Positions 8,463 to 16,486 of a stretch of DNA of 23,931 bases are shown piece after piece. Below the pieces are notes generated by a model. It saw only the letters and a list, made by a program, of their open reading frames with translations, was not told the DNA's origin and did not search any database. A program made the position numbers and the translations under genes. Origin of the DNA: JAXHUH01 sp034211175 (GTDB taxonomy: Bacteria; Actinomycetota; Acidimicrobiia; Acidimicrobiales; CAIXPF01); contig JAXHUH010000209.1 of NCBI GenBank assembly GCA_034211175.1, positions 1 to 23,931 on the forward strand. The letters are read 5' to 3'. Numbering within the stretch: the stretch's first letter is position 1; the number at the start of each line of letters is the position of its first letter.

Positions 8463-8515
8463 GGACCGGGGCGGGGGCCCGGTGTGAACCGGTGGTTTCG
8501 TGACGCATCCGGTCC
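8463..8515. terminator. Hairpin region between convergent genes
   Basis: Between the GT-C gene and the large SGNH gene, GGACCGG (8463-8469) pairs with CCGGTCC (8509-8515). Inside, CCGGT (8479-8483) pairs with ACCGG (8488-8492) around a GTGA tetraloop. There is no T tract. A structured, possibly bidirectional terminator is the likely role. Confidence 0.35.
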
Positions 8516-8531
8516 TCCCGGCAGCCGTCGC

Positions 8532-10961
8532 TCAACTGCGCCCCGGCGCCACGCCTTCCGTGCCCACACCCACCGCCACACCGCCAGGGTCGTTGCCGTT
8601 CCCGTCGTCCCCGCCGTCGTCGGCGGCCGGACCGCCGGCCGCGGGGCCGTCGCTCCCTGGCCGGATGCGGCCGAACAGGCGACGCAGCCACGAACGGACC
8701 GTCCAGTTCTTCTCGTGGACCAGACCGATGACCGGGGTCCAGACGAGGACCGACGCCACGAGCAGCACGAGCACGCTCGGGAGGGCCCTCCGGAGCGCGG
8801 CCATCGCCTCAGCGCCCAGCCAACCGCCATCGTCCCCGTCCACGAGGCACTCCGACGCGTCGGTTGGCTCACAGGACTCGACACCTGCGAGCAGCTCCGA
8901 GCTACCCATCAGCTCGGCCGAGATGGCATCGAGCTCGTCCGACGCCGCGATGTCGGCGAGGCTACGTACCGCGAACGGGCTCGCCCCGCCCGACTCGGAC
9001 CGTGCACCTTGCTCGGGACCCGACCCGCCGGGTGCGTCGTCGACGGTCGGCGGATGGGAGCGGAACCACTCGGCAGCGCCGGCGGCGAGCGCGCGGTGAC
9101 CAGCCGGATTGGGGTGGAGGTTGTTGTGGGTCCACAAGCGCGGGTTGATGAGCTCGAGCACCGAGCCGTCGACGGGATGCCACTTGACGAAGTTGAGGCC
9201 GGCTTCGTCGCCACCGGCGCAGAGAGCGCTCGGATCACCGTCCACGGGATCGAGCAGCGCAGTCTCGGTGGTGTCGAGGAACTCGAACCCCTTCTCCGCC
9301 GCGACGGCCTCGATGACGTTGTTCAGCTCCATGGCGAACGCGTTGACGAAGGCGCGCTCCCTCGTGTCGAGGAGCACGGCGTCGCACTCGTCACGGTGAG
9401 CGAGGGGAAGTGGGTAGGCAACGGCGACCCGCCGAGCCTCGGGGAAGCGTCTGGTGATCTTCTTGTAGGCCCGTCGCAGGTCGTCTGCGATGTGCTCCAG
9501 CGGCTCCGGGGGCTCCCACAGGGGCCCCTCATCCTCGTCGAGCTCCGGGTTCGGTATCCCCAGGAGGAACTGGTCACCGACCTCGGCGCAGCTCCCCGGG
9601 GCCACGCAGTGGATCCCGACCTTGGAGAAGCCGGCGTCGTTGCCGCCGATCTGCACGAGCACCAACGCCGGGTCGTGGTCGAGACCCAGGGCGTCGAAGA
9701 GACCGAGCTGGTCGGGACCGTGCCGGCGGTCGTCGCCGCCTTTCGTGCGCTCCCTTCCGAGCAGGTTCTCGGAGACCGACCCGGAGCACGCCATCGTCAC
9801 CAGCCCCTCGGGAACGATCTCGGGATCGTCGACGCGATCGGCGAGCAGGAACGGCCATGCGGTCCTCGCCTGACGGCACTGGTTCGTGCCCTGCCCATCG
9901 GCCCTGGTCGAGTTGGTGCCAGTGATGAATCGGGGAGCACCCTCGCCTGACAGGTAGGAGTCCCCGATGGCGAGGACGTAGGGCTCGGCATCGGACGGAA
10001 CGGGGCTCGCATCCTGCGTGTCCCTCGGTACCGCCGCCCACATCAGGGCGATGCCGATGATCACCGCGATGGCGATGCCGTCGTTGTCGGCGAGCACCAG
10101 CAACCCGACCACCAGGCTCACGAGGAGCACGTACGCGACGAGCAACCACGACAGGTGCCACAGGAGCCACATCGCCGCACCGGCGCCGGCCAGGAGCGCC
10201 CCGCCCGCGGCTGCGAGCCACCAGACCGACCAGCGCAGCTTCAAACTCTCCTGGATCTGGCCGGGCTTGCGACCATCGATCACCGAGCCGAGGCCGACCT
10301 CGAGCGCCGCTCCGGTGAGGACGATGCTGGCGACGGCGAGGCCCGCGGTCCACCAGACCCCGCCCCAGAAGGAGATGGCGAACGCGAACCCGGACGCCAG
10401 AACAGCGGCGACGAGGAGGACAGGCGCCGCCGGTCGGCTCACTTCGTGGCGGAGCTCGGAGATCAGTCCGGACAGCCCGACGATGGCGACCGCGAGGCCG
10501 GCGTAGCCGAAACGGTCGAACGCGTCGTTCGTCGAGGCAAGTCCGACCACCGCAGCACCCGCGATCGTCCCGGCGGCGGCGAGCAGGACCCGGCCCCGCC
10601 AGGCGCTGTTGCTCCGGTCACGGCGATCGTCGTCGCGCAGCCACGAGTAGCCGCATCCGGCGGCCAACACCGCCACGAGCGATGCCGCGACCACGATGGG
10701 CTGTGTCCCGGCGAACGTGGTGACGAGCATCAGGGCAACGAGCAGGACCGCGACGGAGATGACCGACCGCCTCGTCCAGAGCCACCGGACGACATCTGCG
10801 ATCCAGCGCCCCGGCCCGGGCGAATCGCCACCGGGCCGATCTCCTCTCCGGCCGCCGGGCGCGGCCGTCCCGGACCCGTCGCCCGATGACGGCTCCGGCG
10901 TCGGCTCGGTCCGGGTCACGTCGATGACGGCGTCGTGATCGTTCTGCTCCTGGTCGGACAC
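8532..10961 (-). CDS. Polytopic membrane protein with external SGNH/GDSL hydrolase domain
   Basis: An 809-residue membrane enzyme. GTG 10961 is preceded by AGGAGGGG at good spacing. A disordered, charged N terminus (1-55) leads into about nine membrane segments (roughly 65-325), then an SGNH domain, a Pro/Gly/Asp-rich spacer, one more membrane helix near residues 725-745 (PSVLVLLVASVLVWTPVIGL), and a basic then Gly/Asp-rich cytoplasmic tail. Hydrolase blocks: GDSYLSGEG with nucleophile Ser335, GGND with Asn441, and NNLHPNPAGH with His616. Where most family members have Asp three residues before this His, Asn613 is found. An odd number of helices before the domain places it outside, as in OatA-type O-acetyltransferases. 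However, I see no acyltransferase-3 motifs in the membrane part. Esterase or acyl-transfer activity on an envelope polymer is the likely role (inference). It stands alone, divergent from the TetR gene. Confidence 0.8.
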   Translation of the reverse strand: MSDQEQNDHDAVIDVTRTEPTPEPSSGDGSGTAAPGGRRGDRPGGDSPGPGRWIADVVRWLWTRRSVISVAVLLVALMLVTTFAGTQPIVVAASLVAVLAAGCGYSWLRDDDRRDRSNSAWRGRVLLAAAGTIAGAAVVGLASTNDAFDRFGYAGLAVAIVGLSGLISELRHEVSRPAAPVLLVAAVLASGFAFAISFWGGVWWTAGLAVASIVLTGAALEVGLGSVIDGRKPGQIQESLKLRWSVWWLAAAGGALLAGAGAAMWLLWHLSWLLVAYVLLVSLVVGLLVLADNDGIAIAVIIGIALMWAAVPRDTQDASPVPSDAEPYVLAIGDSYLSGEGAPRFITGTNSTRADGQGTNQCRQARTAWPFLLADRVDDPEIVPEGLVTMACSGSVSENLLGRERTKGGDDRRHGPDQLGLFDALGLDHDPALVLVQIGGNDAGFSKVGIHCVAPGSCAEVGDQFLLGIPNPELDEDEGPLWEPPEPLEHIADDLRRAYKKITRRFPEARRVAVAYPLPLAHRDECDAVLLDTRERAFVNAFAMELNNVIEAVAAEKGFEFLDTTETALLDPVDGDPSALCAGGDEAGLNFVKWHPVDGSVLELINPRLWTHNNLHPNPAGHRALAAGAAEWFRSHPPTVDDAPGGSGPEQGARSESGGASPFAVRSLADIAASDELDAISAELMGSSELLAGVESCEPTDASECLVDGDDGGWLGAEAMAALRRALPSVLVLLVASVLVWTPVIGLVHEKNWTVRSWLRRLFGRIRPGSDGPAAGGPAADDGGDDGNGNDPGGVAVGVGTEGVAPGRS

Positions 10962-11143
10962 GGTGCCCCTCCTCGAACGCCAGCGGGTGCCGACATCATG
11001 GGAGTGACGTCGGGCCCATCACGGCTGATACACGTGCACCTGCATCGCTCCCACGCGGTACGCACGGCGGCGAGCCGCTGACCAGCGCAACGGCCGCGCC
11101 CAGCCGTTGGCGCCCCTGGTGCGGAGCGACCTCGGCGGCAAAT

Positions 11144-11159
11144 GACCATACGTACGGTC
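11144..11159. promoter_or_regulatory. TetR operator (16-bp near-perfect palindrome)
   Basis: GACCATACGTACGGTC is an inverted repeat with 8-base half-sites differing at one position (GACCATAC / GACCGTAC). It lies just upstream of the -10 box of the TetR gene, where a bound repressor would block RNA polymerase. Its size and TACGTA core are like known TetR-family operators. Autorepression is inferred. Confidence 0.65.
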
Positions 11160-11162
11160 GTC

Positions 11163-11168
11163 TAGGTT
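11163..11168 (+). promoter_or_regulatory. -10 box of the TetR/hydrolase operon (leaderless)
   Basis: TAGGTT fits the actinobacterial TAnnnT -10 and ends exactly 6 bases before the GTG at 11175. Transcription would therefore begin at or next to the start codon. The 6 bases between (GTTGGG) give no useful Shine-Dalgarno at proper spacing. Confidence 0.55.
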
Positions 11169-11174
11169 GTTGGG

Positions 11175-11813
11175 GTGCCGGAGACAGACGATGGGCGACG
11201 GGTACGGGGCGACCGGACACGGGAGCGTGTGGTGCGGGCGGCGGTGCCGTTGGCGACCGTGCTCGGGGTCGAGGGGTTCTCGTTCCGGGACGTGAGCGAG
11301 GCGTCGGGTGTGCCGAAGCCGACGATCTCGGCGCTGTTCGGCTCGAAGCAGGAGCTCCAGCTCGCCGTCGCCGAGGCGGCCCGCCGGACGCTGGACGAGC
11401 GGGTGTTCGCTGCTGTGCGGGACGCGGCGCCCGGCATCGCCCGGCTCGAGGTGCTCGGCTCGGCCTGGCTCGACCACCTGAACGACCCCGAGCTGGTCGG
11501 CGGCTGCTTCTTCGCGGCGTCCGCGTTCGAGCTCGACTCCCGGCCGGGCCCCCTCCACGACCTGGTCGGCGAGCAGATGGCCGGGTGGATCGACGACATC
11601 GCCCGGATGATCCGATCCGCGCAGCGTGCCGACGAGGTGGCCGACGACGTCGACGCGGACGACGAGGCCCAGGTCCTGTTCTCGATCGGGGTCACCGCCA
11701 ACTCGCTGATCCAGCTCGGCTCACCCCCCGACGCGGCCGACCGGGCCCGCCGCAGCTGGGCCCGCCACCTCGACCGCCTCCGCCCGACGAGCCCGAGCGA
11801 GGAGCCAGCGTGA
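11175..11813 (+). CDS. TetR/AcrR family transcriptional regulator
   Basis: A 212-residue DNA-binding repressor. The N-terminal helix-turn-helix domain covers about residues 12-60: an RERVVRAAVPLATVLG helix, then FSFRDVSEASGVPKPTISALFGSKQELQ with the recognition helix in VPKPTISALF. The C-terminal all-helical part is the ligand and dimer domain; GGCFFAASAFELDSRPGP is a conserved-looking segment seen in a common actinobacterial TetR subgroup. The start is GTG 11175, supported by the -10 box 6 bases upstream. A palindromic operator overlaps its own promoter, so the protein probably represses itself and the coupled hydrolase, whose start overlaps this stop by 4 bp (GTGA). The inducer is unknown; a substrate or product of the hydrolase is a reasonable guess. 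Confidence 0.88.
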   Translation: MPETDDGRRVRGDRTRERVVRAAVPLATVLGVEGFSFRDVSEASGVPKPTISALFGSKQELQLAVAEAARRTLDERVFAAVRDAAPGIARLEVLGSAWLDHLNDPELVGGCFFAASAFELDSRPGPLHDLVGEQMAGWIDDIARMIRSAQRADEVADDVDADDEAQVLFSIGVTANSLIQLGSPPDAADRARRSWARHLDRLRPTSPSEEPA

Positions 11814-12670
11814 ACGATCGACCCGACCCCGCCGTCGGCCCAGGTGTCGACGCCGCGACCGAAGCAACCGCCGACCCAACTGCCGACCCGCTCGACGACT
11901 TCGAGCGACGGGACCTCACCTTCGACGACGGCACCGGCGACGTCACCCGCCGCACCTACGTCGCCGGCGCCGGACCGGCGGTGATCGTGTTGACCGAGAT
12001 GCCGGGCATCACCCCGGAGGTCGCCCGCTTCGCCCGGTGGGTGCGCGACGCCGGCTTCACGGTGTGGATGCCGAGCCTGTTCGGCGTCGACGGCGCCACC
12101 GGGACGCTGGAGGCGGCCCTGGAGACGATGGCGACCCCGTGCATCCGCCGCGAGCTCACCGCGTTCGCCGAGGGCCGGCCGAGCCCGATGGTGGCGTGGC
12201 TCCGCCGCCTCGCGGCCCACGCCCACGCGAGCTGCGGCGGGCCCGGGGTCGGCGCCGTCGGCATGTGCTTCACCGGCGGCTTCGCGCTCGGCATGACGCT
12301 CGAGCCGTCGGTGCTGGCCCCGGTCATGTGCCAACCGTCGATCCCGCTCGACGAGCCGGAGCTGACGTTCGTGCGGGACGAGGACCTGGCCGCGGCCCGG
12401 CGCCGGCTCGACGCCGACGACCTGACCGTTCGGGCCTACCGGTTCGACGGCGACCCGTACTGCCCGGCGGCACGGTTCGCGGCCTTCGAGCAGGCCCTGG
12501 GCGACCGGTTCGAGCCCCGGGTCCTCCCCGATGGCGCCGCCGCGCCCGGCGGCTGGACCGGTGTGCCCCACAGCGTCGTCACCACCCACCTCGTCGACGG
12601 CGCCGGCCAACCGACCGCGCAGGCCCGCGACGAGATCATCAGCTTCTGCGCGACCCGCCTCCGGAGCTGA
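11810..12670 (+). CDS. Dienelactone hydrolase family protein
   Basis: A 286-residue cytoplasmic alpha/beta hydrolase. The nucleophile elbow is GMCFTGG with Cys153, the Cys-type elbow of dienelactone hydrolases rather than the Ser of ordinary esterases. The acid is probably Asp215 (or Asp213) in YRFDGDPYCP, and the base His254 in GVPHSVVTTHL. The early EMPGITPEVARFARWVRDAGF matches the oxyanion-hole region of the family. An N-terminal extension of about 30 residues is acidic and Ala/Thr-rich. GTG 11810 overlaps the TetR stop and has GAGGAG just upstream. Family members open lactone rings, as in chloroaromatic breakdown, or cleave other small esters. No other aromatic-degradation genes are nearby, so the natural substrate is unknown. 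Confidence 0.85.
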   Translation: MNDRPDPAVGPGVDAATEATADPTADPLDDFERRDLTFDDGTGDVTRRTYVAGAGPAVIVLTEMPGITPEVARFARWVRDAGFTVWMPSLFGVDGATGTLEAALETMATPCIRRELTAFAEGRPSPMVAWLRRLAAHAHASCGGPGVGAVGMCFTGGFALGMTLEPSVLAPVMCQPSIPLDEPELTFVRDEDLAAARRRLDADDLTVRAYRFDGDPYCPAARFAAFEQALGDRFEPRVLPDGAAAPGGWTGVPHSVVTTHLVDGAGQPTAQARDEIISFCATRLRS

Positions 12671-12703
12671 CCCTCGGGTCGAGTCGACCGATGTCCGGGG
12701 GCA

Positions 12704-13372
12704 TCAGGCCAGACCGGCGTCGTGCATCAAGAGCGCCACCTGCACGCGGTTCGCCACCTCCAGCTTCTCGAACACGTGGCTCACATGGGCCTTGACCGTG
12801 GCGACCGACATGAACAGCTCGCTCGCCACCTCGGCGTTGCTCAGGCCCCGGCCGACCGCGACCGCGACCTCGTGCTCCCTGGCGGTGAGCCGAGCCAGGC
12901 GATCGGCGACCGTCGGGTCGACCTGTCGGGTCTCGCCGGCGCGCAGGTGGGCGACGACGGTGGTGGTGACCGACGGCGACAGGATCGACTCCCCGGCCGC
13001 CACGGTGGTGATGGCGGCCACGAGGTCCTCGGGAGCGGTGTCCTTCACCAGGAACCCCTGGGCACCGGCGGCCAGCGCGTCGAGCACGTGGTCGTCGGTG
13101 TCGAAGGTGGTGAGCACGATCACCCGGGGAGGTTCGGGCTGGGACAGCAGCAGCGCGGTGGCGTCGATCCCGTTCATGCGGCGCATCCGCACGTCCATGA
13201 GCACGATGTCGGGGCGGGTGGACCGGACCAGCTCCGCGACCTCGTCGCCATCGGTCGCCTCCCCGACGACCGTGATGTCGTCGCGGCCCCCGAGCATCAA
13301 CGTCAGCGCGGAGCGCACGAGGGCGTCGTCGTCGACGACGGCGACGCGAACGGGTCGGGTGTCGTCGTTCAC
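12704..13372 (-). CDS. NarL/FixJ-type response regulator
   Basis: A 222-residue transcription factor, the output half of a two-component system. The receiver domain (about 8-125) has the acidic pocket Asp14-Asp15-Asp16, phospho-acceptor Asp60 in VLMDVRM, Thr88 in VLTTFD and Lys110 in FLVKD. A LuxR-type helix-turn-helix occupies about residues 155-215, with LTAREHEVAVAVGRGLSNAEVA and VATVKAHVSHVFEKL. The GTG at 13372 overlaps the kinase stop (GTGA), so the pair is co-translated. Its likely target is the palindrome at 14560-14579 between the kinase gene and the divergent ABC exporter (inference). It ends 33 bases from the convergent hydrolase gene. Confidence 0.93.
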   Translation of the reverse strand: MNDDTRPVRVAVVDDDALVRSALTLMLGGRDDITVVGEATDGDEVAELVRSTRPDIVLMDVRMRRMNGIDATALLLSQPEPPRVIVLTTFDTDDHVLDALAAGAQGFLVKDTAPEDLVAAITTVAAGESILSPSVTTTVVAHLRAGETRQVDPTVADRLARLTAREHEVAVAVGRGLSNAEVASELFMSVATVKAHVSHVFEKLEVANRVQVALLMHDAGLA

Positions 13373-14493
13373 GTCGGGCACGGCAACCACGCTCGCACGC
13401 AGAAGTGGTCGGCGGTCTCCGACCGTTCCAAGCGCCCCCCGATCACCGCCACCCGCTCCTCGATGCCGACCAGGCCGAGGCCCGAGCCGGGCGGCGCCGA
13501 CGCCCGGAGGGACAGGGGGTTGGAGAGCACCACCAGGATCCCGCCGTCGCTCCGGTCGATCGCGATGTGCAGGCGGGTTCCGGCGGCGTGCTTGCGGGCG
13601 TTGGTGATGCCCTCCTGGACGATGCGGTACATCGTCCGCCCGATCTCGTCCGGCGGGGCCGCGTCGAGTCGGTCGACGAGATCGACCTTCATGCCCGTGT
13701 CGCGGGCTTGGTCGACGAGCTCGGCGATGTCGCCATAGTTCGGCTGCGGCCGCCCGGTCGGGGTGTTGGTGGCCGGGTCCCGCAGCACCTGGAGGACCGA
13801 GCGCAGCTCGTCCAGCGCGGTGTTGGCGGTGTCCCGGATGATCGCGGACTCGGCCCGCATCTCCTCGACGTCGAGGTCGTCGCGGAAGGCCAACGCTCCC
13901 GCTCGCATGGACACGTTGGAGATCCGGTGGGCGACGACGTCGTGCATCTCCCTGGCGATGCGGGTGCGCTCGTTGGCCCGGGCCTCGGCCGCCCGCAGCT
14001 CCTGCTCGGCCTCGGCCCGCTCGGCCCGGCGGGTGAGGCTGTCGAGCAGCTCCCGGCGCGACCCGAGATAGGAGCCCCAGCCGACGATGGCCACGAGGGC
14101 CAGCCAGACCCCGATCGGGTCCTCGCGGACCGGGACGATCGCCGTGAAGACCGCGGCCCCCACAGCCCCCACCGCCAGCGCGACCGCGGTCCGACGGTGC
14201 TCGCGTCGGGTGGCCAGCGACGCCAGGGCCAGCGCGGCCGGGCCGACCGCCAGGCTCGACAGGGCGGTGGCGGCGCCCGTCGCCACCGCGATCCCCAGAG
14301 GGTGCCGCCGCCGCCAGAGCACGGCGACGAGCGCGGCGACCCCCAACCCGATGTCCACGAAGAACAGGGCCCGGGCCTCGGCCCACTCGTGGGATGCGGC
14401 CGACAGCCAGTTGGCGACACCCAGCACGACGGCAAGAACGATCCGCCACCCGTTCGACCAGCGTGAGCGTGGGATCGGGCCCGGTGGGGACAC
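13369..14493 (-). CDS. Sensor histidine kinase (NarL-partner type, HisKA_3)
   Basis: A 374-residue membrane kinase. The N-terminal third has about five to six hydrophobic segments (residues 15-155) with short loops, suggesting sensing within or at the membrane, as in DesK/LiaS-like kinases. A coiled-coil-like linker (RRAERAEAEQELRAAEARANERTR) leads to the dimer/phospho-acceptor helix REMHDVVAHRISN, with the phosphorylated His at about residue 184. The ATPase domain has the N-box EGITNARKHA and G-box GSGLGLVGIEERV. I prefer GTG 14493 because TACGCT lies exactly 6 bases upstream; GTG 14499, adding two residues, is the alternative. There is no Shine-Dalgarno. The next gene is its response regulator. 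Confidence 0.92.
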   Translation of the reverse strand: MSPPGPIPRSRWSNGWRIVLAVVLGVANWLSAASHEWAEARALFFVDIGLGVAALVAVLWRRRHPLGIAVATGAATALSSLAVGPAALALASLATRREHRRTAVALAVGAVGAAVFTAIVPVREDPIGVWLALVAIVGWGSYLGSRRELLDSLTRRAERAEAEQELRAAEARANERTRIAREMHDVVAHRISNVSMRAGALAFRDDLDVEEMRAESAIIRDTANTALDELRSVLQVLRDPATNTPTGRPQPNYGDIAELVDQARDTGMKVDLVDRLDAAPPDEIGRTMYRIVQEGITNARKHAAGTRLHIAIDRSDGGILVVLSNPLSLRASAPPGSGLGLVGIEERVAVIGGRLERSETADHFCVRAWLPCPT

Positions 14494-14499
14494 GCGCAC

Positions 14500-14505
14500 A
14501 GCGTA
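14500..14505 (-). promoter_or_regulatory. -10 box of the two-component operon (leaderless)
   Basis: TACGCT on the minus strand ends 6 bases before GTG 14493. No Shine-Dalgarno is present and no good -35 is evident. It matches the spacing seen upstream of the TetR gene and the 17818-19170 lipoprotein. Confidence 0.45.
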
Positions 14506-14559
14506 GGAGCACCCTCGACGGCGCCGACATTCGACCTTCGTCGCCGCGACGGTGCCTGG

Positions 14560-14579
14560 TCTCCGACCTCGGTCGGAGA
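14560..14579. promoter_or_regulatory. 20-bp palindrome between two-component and ABC exporter genes
   Basis: The sequence tctccgacctcggtcggaga has two perfect 9-base arms around a TC centre. It lies about 55 bases upstream of the kinase -10 box and about 80 bases upstream of the exporter ATG. A second perfect palindrome, CGACCCGGGTCG, is at 14587-14598. Binding of the response regulator, to control itself and the exporter, is the natural hypothesis. Confidence 0.5.
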
Positions 14580-14657
14580 TCGATCCCGACCCGGGTCGGT
14601 GGCTGATGGCGACCGACGCCCGATGTGGCGGACCACGGCATTCACGACAGTGGACCC

Positions 14658-15563
14658 ATGATCTCGGTCGAGCACGTCACCAAGTCCTACGGCGGCTTCA
14701 CGGCTGTCGACGACATCACCTTCGAGGCCCCGACCGGCGAGATCACCGGCTTCCTCGGCCCGAACGGTGCCGGCAAGAGCACCACCATGCGGATCATGGT
14801 CGGTCTCACCCCGGCCACCAGCGGCCGGGTGACCCTCGACGGCCGGCGCTACCGCGACATCCCCAACCCGGGGCGCCAGGTCGGCGTCTTCCTCGACGCG
14901 TCGGCTCAGCACGTCGGCCGCAGCGGCCGCGAGATCCTGCTGCTGGGGGCGGCGACGATGGGTCTGGGCGCCTCACGGGTCGACGAGCTGCTGGCCATGG
15001 TCGGTCTCACCGCCGGCGAGGCCCGCCGTCGCCTCGGCAACTACTCGCTGGGCATGCGCCAGAGGCTCGGCATCGCCCACGCCCTGCTCGGAGACCCGGA
15101 GATCCTGGTCCTCGACGAGCCGGCGAACGGCCTCGACCCCGCCGGCATCCGCTGGATGCGGAGCCTGCTCCGTGCGTACGCCGACCGGGGAGGCACGGTG
15201 CTGCTGTCCAGCCACCTGCTCCACGAGGTGGAGCAGGTGGCCGACCGGCTGGTGCTGATCGGAGGTGGCCGCATCGTGGCCGAGGGCCACCGCGACACCC
15301 TCCTCGCCCGCTCCGGTGACGCCGCGGCCGCGGTGCGAGCCGCCGACCCCGTGTCCCTTCGCACCGCGCTCGACCGGGCCGGGCTGCGTCATCGCGCCGA
15401 TGGCGACGAGATCGTCGTCTTCGCGTCGCCCGCCCAGGTCGGACGGCTCAGCGTGAGCGCCGGTGTCCCCCTCACCGAGCTGCGCTCCCACGGCGACGGC
15501 CTCGAGGACCTCTTCCTGGCCCTGACCGCGTCATCCGCTCGCACCGAAGGAGCCGACCGATGA
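14658..15563 (+). CDS. ABC-2 exporter ATP-binding protein (DrrA/BcrA-like)
   Basis: A 301-residue ATPase for an export pump. Motifs: Walker A GPNGAGKST (34-42), signature YSLGMRQ (129-135), Walker B LVLDEP with Glu154, and H-loop His186 in SSHLLHE. Instead of a plain Q-loop, the segment VGVFLDASAQHVGRSGREILLL is typical of a subgroup of actinobacterial drug or lipid exporters. The last ~80 residues form a less conserved C-terminal domain. ATG 14658 is chosen because it begins right at the first strand (MISVEHVTKSYGG). There is no clear Shine-Dalgarno; GACAGT 6 bases upstream could be a weak -10, making it leaderless. The stop overlaps the permease start (ATGA). It is divergent from a two-component system, a layout often seen for antibiotic- or envelope-stress-induced pumps. 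Confidence 0.92.
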   Translation: MISVEHVTKSYGGFTAVDDITFEAPTGEITGFLGPNGAGKSTTMRIMVGLTPATSGRVTLDGRRYRDIPNPGRQVGVFLDASAQHVGRSGREILLLGAATMGLGASRVDELLAMVGLTAGEARRRLGNYSLGMRQRLGIAHALLGDPEILVLDEPANGLDPAGIRWMRSLLRAYADRGGTVLLSSHLLHEVEQVADRLVLIGGGRIVAEGHRDTLLARSGDAAAAVRAADPVSLRTALDRAGLRHRADGDEIVVFASPAQVGRLSVSAGVPLTELRSHGDGLEDLFLALTASSARTEGADR

Positions 15564-16405
15564 CCTCCACCACGCACCCCGCGGCCGATCCTGCCGGCCT
15601 CGTCGCCCAAGTTCACATCCCCCGCCTGGCCGATGCGCCGGGCAGCGACGATCACATCCCGCTGCGACGCCTCGTCACGGTCGAGCTGCGCAAGGCGGTC
15701 GACACCCGCTCGGGCCGGTGGCTCCTCGCCCTGATCGCCGGTGGCACCGCCGCGGTCATGGCCATCGTGGTGGTCTTCGGGATCAGCGAAGACCTGGCGT
15801 TCACCCTGAGCGACGTGTTCCAGATCGCCAACCTGTTCCCGATGGGTGTCCTCCTCCCGGTGCTCGGCGTGCTCTCGGTGACCAGCGAGTGGAGCCAGCG
15901 GACCAACGTCGTGACGTTCGGCCACGTCCCCCGCCGGGGCCGGATCATCACGGCCAAGCTGCTGGCGGGGGTGGTCACGGCCCTCGCCGCGGCAGCGGCC
16001 GCCCTGGCCTTCGGCGTCGTCGCGCTCGGCGTGCTCGATCTGCTGGGAGGTTCGGCGGCGTGGGCCATCTCGGCCGAGGTGCTCGGCGCCTTCGCGCTGC
16101 TGCAGACCATCAACCTCCTGACCGGCTTCGCGTTCGGGCTGCTGTTGCTGAGCACCCCGGCCTCGCTGGTCGTCTTCTTCGCCTACTACTTCGTTCTGCC
16201 GACGGCGTCCGGCGCCGCCGCCGGGGCGTGGGACTGGGCCGAGTCCGTGCTGGCCTGGATCGACTTCAACCGCGCGCAGCTGGCGCTCACCGACGGCTCG
16301 CTCGACGGCCTCGACTGGCCGCAGCTCGCCACGGCCGCCGCGATCTGGCTCGTCGCCCCCGTCGCCCTCGGCACCCGTCGCGTGCTCGGGGCCGAGATCA
16401 AGTAG
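15560..16405 (+). CDS. ABC-2 type exporter permease
   Basis: A 281-residue membrane partner of the preceding ATPase. A cytoplasmic N-terminal stretch of about 50 residues (Asp/Pro-rich, then LRRLVTVELRKAVDTRSGRW) is followed by six hydrophobic segments: near residues 53-72, 90-112, 133-158, 165-200, a short one around 205-222, and 255-272. The phrase VELRKAVDTRSGRW just before the first helix is typical of ABC-2 permeases of this group. The ATG overlaps the ATPase stop by 4 bp. Substrate unknown; peptide antibiotics, lipids or other amphiphiles are possible. A short hairpin lies directly after the stop. Confidence 0.88.
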   Translation: MTSTTHPAADPAGLVAQVHIPRLADAPGSDDHIPLRRLVTVELRKAVDTRSGRWLLALIAGGTAAVMAIVVVFGISEDLAFTLSDVFQIANLFPMGVLLPVLGVLSVTSEWSQRTNVVTFGHVPRRGRIITAKLLAGVVTALAAAAAALAFGVVALGVLDLLGGSAAWAISAEVLGAFALLQTINLLTGFAFGLLLLSTPASLVVFFAYYFVLPTASGAAAGAWDWAESVLAWIDFNRAQLALTDGSLDGLDWPQLATAAAIWLVAPVALGTRRVLGAEIK

Positions 16406-16418
16406 GGGATCGCTCCCC
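16405..16418 (+). terminator. Short hairpin after the exporter operon
   Basis: GGGGA (16405-16409) and TCCCC (16414-16418) flank a 4-base loop, starting at the last base of the permease stop codon. The stem is short and lacks a T tract, so it is only a weak terminator candidate. Confidence 0.3.
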
Positions 16419-16486
16419 GACGTCGGCGTGTCCGATGAACCCCGCCACGGGGGCTACCGCAGCAAGTGCCGGCCCGGGTCCGCGGA

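Noticed and set aside
7267..8691. Long minus-strand open frame opposite the GT-C gene
   Set aside because: Low-complexity antisense translation; the plus strand has membrane helices and the GT-C acidic motif.
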